Part shown: one piece after another, positions 59,728-64,000 of the stretch
How the letters are laid out: each line of letters begins with the position of its first letter
Position numbering within the stretch: position 1 is the first letter of the stretch
From: Jacaranda mimosifolia
Taxonomy: Eukaryota; Streptophyta; Magnoliopsida; Lamiales; Bignoniaceae
NCBI GenBank assembly: GCA_018894105.1
Contig: CM032128.1
Location: forward strand, 21,929,001-21,993,000
DNA: 64,000 bases
Direction of reading: 5' to 3'
The notes under the pieces: model-generated
Told to the model about the DNA's origin: nothing
Databases searched by the model: none
Seen by the model: only the letters and a program-made list of their open reading frames with translations
Position numbers and translations under genes: made by a program

Positions 59728-61823
59728 TGTTGGAATAGTGCCCCGCAGCCAATGAGATTGGCAAGTAAACTATTTCACTTATGATACAATCTTGAATGAA
59801 TGATATTTATTATAAATGGCCATCTTCATCTTATGCTTATTTTACTTCATTAGCATTTGGTTAAAGCCCTTAGATCACACAAGACTACGGAACTTGGTCA
59901 CGCATTGGGTGGTGATCATGAAATAAGTCTTACACAATCGTGATCTTAAAATATTTTAAGTCGTAGAATCTTATGATACATAGCATCTAAGATTCGAATA
60001 GACTTGCACTAATGATGCATAAATCCAAGGGTTGGATATTGCTTCTTTTAATGAGCAATCCATGTTAAACATGGGTGCTTGTTATTTGGTGCTTGTTAGA
60101 GAACAAGTTCACTGAAGGCCTGCCCAGAGAGTCCACTAGATAGCCATAGTGACAAGTTGGTGGTGGCAAGTTCTCCAACTTATGCTAGTGCATATAATTA
60201 GACCTTTGACCTGAGGATCCATGATAACCTCATGTCTAGGTCTTCATGCTTTAACTCTTTCTTAACCACTTCACGGGTCTTTTGGTTGAGCTTGGGTATG
60301 AGCAACTTAGATAAGGAGGTTTGTGATATCCAAAATGGGATCTATCTCCTCGTTGTTGTGAAGGGCAGGTGTATCTCCTATGTATTCTAGGATATAGAAG
60401 GACCGTATTTGTATGGCAAGTGTAGAGCTAAAATGGTTCTCCAAAAGCATATTCATTTTGGCCAATTGTTGGGTTTTATGGGCTTGAGGTTGGACATCAA
60501 CCATGGAGATTGGGTACTTTTCAATTAATAGAGATTAACTGAATTGAGTCTTTAGTTTAAAGGAGTTTAAACTAATGTAAATATTTCGATATTCTAAATA
60601 TCACGAGAGTTGTGAGCCCATGTCCAATGAATGGTAGAACCTAATGGGTCATACACAAAATCCAATTGGAAATCCTATTTGATGATGGGAATTTTCTAAG
60701 AATTAGAATAATTCCACTTGACCGATTTTATGGAGGTAAAATCGGTGGCTAATTTTTAGTCATTTTGGCTTGATCAATTTAATTGTTACATTGATCTAAA
60801 TAATTTAAGGAGTTAAATTAGACTAATTAAATTAAGGAGTTAATTTAATTGGTGCCACATGATTATCAATTGGTCAAGTTAACTTAAGGAGTTAAGTTGA
60901 CGCATTCTAGCTTAAAGAGTTAAGCTAATTGACTTAAAGAGTTAAGTCAAGACCAATTGATTAAATTAAGAATTTAATTTAATTAATATGAAAAATTAAT
61001 TTGGAGGGAAAATTCAAATGGAAGAATTCATTTGGAGTGCATTTAGAATTTATTTGGATGATATTTCATGAGATGAAATGAAGATTCCAAATGAAATTCA
61101 AATGCAAGTGAAATTAACATTTCACACATGCAACTTGCCTTGCAAGTTGGCGCCAACCTCATGGGAGGTGTGATGCCAAACTCCTATAAATAGGAGGGAG
61201 AAGTGGTCGGCCATGCATGTTTTACATATCTAATAGTTAGATTCCAATTTGCCCTCTAATTTTGTGTGATTTACTCATATGTTGAAGTCTCACACTAAGG
61301 AATGATTTGGATTTGCCTTCTTATTCATCATCCTACCTCTAAAAATCAGCCTTCATCCTCTTCTTGTCTCCTTGGTGTTTCAGCTAACTAAGGAGTGACT
61401 TGGATTTAACATTGGTGTGTGGATCTCGACATTAGAGACTAGATAATTAGATAGCTTGGCTTTTGGAGATCCATTGCAAGGGCAGAAATTTTGGAGCGAT
61501 TTTTCTAGACCTTGCTGATCTTATTTTCTGATGAATTTTTTATTGGAGCTTCCCAAGGTGTTGAAGAAGTTCTGTCCAAATTTTAGCAAATCTGGAGGTG
61601 ATTTGATAGGGCAAATGTTGCCACTTTACCATTATGCCAGGATAAGACAACTTGAAGAGTTCATCCTAGTCTTCCTTCCTACCTTTGATTTTTGAGCAAT
61701 CAAGGTAATCCTTCATAAGAATTGAACTAGAAGCATGATTAGATCCTTGGTTTCGAGTATAGCCTAGTTAATTTAGCTATTTTGTGCTTTATTTATTGGA
61801 TCCTAGTGCTACACTTGACTTTA
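59728..61823. mobile_element. Solo LTR, 2096 bp, inserted in the Tat element
   Basis: Perfect 5-bp duplications GAACA at 59723-59727 and 61824-61828. It begins TGTTGGAATAG and ends ...CTTTA, where the usual CA appears changed to TA. The polyprotein text broken at FLKKN resumes at 61829 with DVFVWK, which confirms the insertion boundaries. No gag or pol inside. It contains CCAATGAGATTGGCAAG, a 17-base stretch with a CCAAT/ATTGG palindrome near its start (about 59748), a hairpin array at 60801-60983, and polypyrimidine-rich sequence in its last third. Orientation and family are undetermined, with Copia-like the best guess. Confidence 0.88.
60801..60983. repeat. Array of six short hairpins with varying stems and a conserved loop
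   Basis: Perfect inverted repeats around a 4-base loop: 60801-60820 (loop GGAG), 60825-60850 (GGAG, 11-bp stem), 60881-60898 (GGAG), 60908-60927 (AGAG), 60929-60950 (AGAG, 9-bp stem) and 60960-60983 (GAAT, 10-bp stem). The inner stem is always TTAA:TTAA. The outer bases differ between hairpins (AAT, AAA, AAC, AGC, GAC) but stay complementary within each. Confidence 0.8.
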
Positions 61824-61828
61824 GAACA

Positions 61829-63040
61829 TTGATGTTTTTGTTTGGAAAACTACTGCCTTTAGGGAATCGACCCTAGCATCATCATCCACCACCTGAATGT
61901 GGACCCCTCATTCAAGCCGATCAAGCAGAAGACGAGGACCTCTAATGCTGAAAGATGCCATATTATTGAGGAAGAGGTCAACAAGCTCTTAGAGGCAGGT
62001 TACATTGTAGAAATTCAATATCTTAGTTGGCTTCGTAATGTAATTCTTGTCCCTAAGAATGAGGGCAAGTGGATGATGTGTAATGATTTGAATAAAGCTT
62101 GTTCTAATGACTTTTACCCGTTGCCTCGACTAGATTTATTAATTGATGTACAGCTCGTTGTGATCTTTTGAACATGATGGATACATTTTAGGGTTATTAT
62201 CAAATTTTTATGGCTTCCAGGATAGAGATAAGGTCTCCTTTGTGGTCCCTAATGGTTTATACTATTTTCTAGTCATGCTTTTTGGCCTCAAGATTGCAGG
62301 TGCAACTTACCAAAGACTGGTGAACTTTATGTTCAAGAATGAGATCAGACAGACCGTGGAGGTCTACGTCGACAACATGATTGTTAAGACGGAAAAGGAA
62401 AAACTACTTAGCTGACCTCAGCTATACCTTCTCAATAATTAGAGCATTTGGCATGAAGCTTAATCCCAACAAATGCACTTTTAGGGTGAGAGGGGGGAGA
62501 GGGAATTCTTGGAATACATGGTTAGCCAGAGGGGTATAGAAGTAAACCCACAAAAGATCCAAGCAATCCTGGACATCTCAACACCTCAGACAGTTAGAGA
62601 CATGCAACGATTAGTCAAAAGAATCATAGCTTTAGGTTAATTCATTGCTCAACTAGCTGGCAAAAGCTTATCGTTCTTCAATATCCTCAGGAATGTAAGA
62701 AAGTTCTAGTAGACAGAGCAATGCAACCAGGCCCTAGTCGAGTTAAAGCAATATTTTTCAACACCACCGATGTTAGCCAAGCCAGAGATCAGAGAGGTCT
62801 TGCATATTTATCTAGCAGTCTCATCTGCAGCAATTGGCTCTATTCTGGTCTCGACTAGACATGGCACTCATAGGCCGGCATACTACACTAGCAAAGCATT
62901 GTAAGGACTAGAACATAATTACCTTGAGATCGAAAAGTTTGCTCTTGTTTTGGTCATAGCATCCAAGAAATTGAGGCCCTATTTTCTATCTCACTCTATT
63001 ATTGTCCTGACAAATCAACCATTGAAGTAAGTACTATCAA
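61829..63040 (+). pseudogene. Tat element reverse transcriptase and RNase H
   Basis: Begins with DVFVWK and, after a frameshift, GIDPSIIIHHLNVDPSFKP. Then come the RT fingers (EEEVNKLLEAGYIVEIQYLS, KWMMCNDLNKAC), the LFGLKIAGATYQRLVNFMF block, and the active site VYVDNMIVKT. The second Asp of YVDD is Asn (AAC at 62374-62376), which would abolish polymerase activity. RNase H follows at about 62760-63030 (PAYYTSKAL, LEHNYLEIEKFAL, IIVLTNQPLK). Stops and frameshifts occur, for example TGA at 62170 and at several Trp and Gln codons. Confidence 0.85.
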
Positions 63041-63051
63041 AATCGGACACG

Positions 63052-63384
63052 TTGAGAAGGTTAACGAAGTGGGCCATTGAGTTAGGGGAATTCGACATCA
63101 CTTTTCAGCCCCGAACTGCCATAATAGCCCAAGTGTTAGCAGACTTTGTAGCAGAACATCTCGACTTGCCCGGAGAAATTGATCAAGATTCACATGTCTG
63201 GACTTTACATGTTGATGGCTCAACAACATCTACAGAAAGAGGAATAGGCATTTCCCTACGCTCCCCTCAGGCCGAAGAGTATGAATTTTCCATTAAACTC
63301 GACTACCCTCTCACCAATGATGAAGCAGAGTACGAGTCCCTTTTTACCAGTATGAGGATAGCCATCGAAAGGGGAGTCGAATAG
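63052..63384 (+). pseudogene. Tat element second (archaeal-type) RNase H domain
   Basis: A 110-codon open stretch: TKWAIELGEFDITFQPR (end of the first RNase H/connection), VLADFVAEH, then WTLHVDGSTTSTERGIGISL with the first catalytic Asp, and NDEAEYESLFTSMRIAIE with the Glu. The tandem second RNase H is diagnostic of the Tat lineage. The frame closes with TAG at a site where the family has a Trp/Leu-rich stretch. Remains of the third acidic site (AxxxN-A-x-A-D/L: KRANALSKFAS-like) are readable near 63541-63575. Confidence 0.85.
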
Positions 63385-63699
63385 CTAGCAGCAATTACTA
63401 ATTCCCAGCTAGTCGCAAAATAGTTCGAGGGGAATTTCGAAGACAATGAGGCCATAATGAGCAAGTATCTAGCTGAGGTCAAAAAGTTGCAACAACAATT
63501 CAAGAAGTTCACCCTTAGCCAAGTCTCAAGATCAAAAAACAAAAGGGCAAACGCTTTATCAAAGTTTGCCAGCTTGACGAAATGAACCAGAGATAGAACC
63601 ATCACATTCCTAGTCTCCGACCAACCCACCGTACATGGTCTCAACCAGAACTTGATCGGGCAAATCCAAGATTCAGATTTCTCCTAGAAGGATGAATAA

Positions 63700-64000
63700 A
63701 AGCTTACCTAAAGGAAGAAAGAATGCTCGAAGATAAAGCAGAAGCACGCAGACTCAAAGGTTGGGAGCGAAGTTTACCCTTGACGAGTATGGTCAGCTCT
63801 ACAGGAGATCTCTTTTAGGACCACCATTGAGGTGCTTGACATTAGAGTAGGCTCTAGAGGTCTTACAGGAGGTCCATTCAGTATCTGTGGTAATCACTCA
63901 GGAGGATGAGCATTGGCCCATAAAGTCATCAGATATGGATATTTTTGGCCAACTTTGCTAAAATATGCAGTCGACTTTGCCAGAAAGTGCCATCTTGCCA
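63700..64000 (+). pseudogene. Start of the Tat element integrase, truncated by the window end
   Basis: Pieces in shifting frames: LYRRSLLGPPLRCL, then near the end GYFWPTLLKYAVDF-like text and ARKCHLA. This is the zinc-binding H-H-C-C domain pattern (x-G-Y-x-W-P...C-x-x-C). The DDE core lies beyond 64000. Confidence 0.65.

Larger units (their letters stand above)
57005..64000 (+). mobile_element. Tat-lineage Ty3/gypsy retrotransposon, runs off the window
   Basis: LTR about 57005-57964, then a two-base spacer and TAGCACCATCTGTGGG. This is the primer site TGGCGCCGTCTGTGGG, common in plant Tat-type elements, with its CpG sites changed to TA/CA. Coding remains follow in order: gag, protease, RT, RNase H, a second (archaeal-type) RNase H, and the integrase start. 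The second RNase H defines the Tat branch. A solo LTR of another family is inserted between protease and RT (59728-61823). Many stops show it is dead. The 3' part and second LTR are outside the window. Confidence 0.85.

Overview
The window is nuclear DNA of a flowering plant, probably a eudicot; the exact lineage cannot be told from this sequence. The DNA is AT-rich, genes are sparse and intron-split, splice sites follow plant rules, and most of the sequence is nested transposable elements with the LTR, primer-binding-site and terminal-repeat features of plant families. Only two intact host genes are supported: an oligoribonuclease gene (+ strand, coding exons 27084-33171) and a GLYR1-type glyoxylate/succinic semialdehyde reductase gene (- strand, coding exons 46947-42955). 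Both give complete reading frames when spliced (252 and 292 codons). They are house-keeping enzymes with no evident functional link.

Layout. 36-8056: chromovirus-like Ty3/gypsy element A on the minus strand, internally deleted, with a Tourist/Harbinger-like MITE in one LTR. 8908-13251: Copia-like LTR element without recognisable coding sequence. 14490-14900: MITE. About 15.0-26.5 kb: decayed Mutator-like (MULE) region holding a tandem array of ~332-bp units, a chloroplast ndhD fragment, and minus-strand remains of a plant-mobile-domain/DUF1985-like plus Ulp1-protease gene. That gene is split by a gag-only LTR element (20449-23796, target duplication CCAGT). 26.6-33.5 kb: oligoribonuclease gene. 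33.5-36.5 kb: intergenic sequence with a second member of the 14.5-kb MITE family. 36495-41251: hAT-like element containing a 3.2-kb solo LTR (37987-41213). 41533-42017: MITE. 42955-46947: GLYR1 gene.

48100 to the window end is a nested retrotransposon block. Element B (minus strand, same family as A) carries a GC-rich solo LTR with a perfect ACGTG duplication (50450-52061) in its 3' LTR. Its 5' LTR is interrupted by a Tat-lineage Ty3/gypsy element (+ strand, 57005 to beyond 64000), which itself contains another solo LTR with a perfect GAACA duplication (59728-61823). The Tat element shows protease, reverse transcriptase, two RNase H domains and the start of integrase, all damaged.

I found no operon, CRISPR array, tRNA or rRNA gene. 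The less expected signals are a putative GC-AG intron in the oligoribonuclease gene, an array of six hairpins with different stems but similar loops inside the 59.7-kb solo LTR, the plastid insertion inside the MULE region, and the depth of element nesting. I did not find a convincing new biological system.
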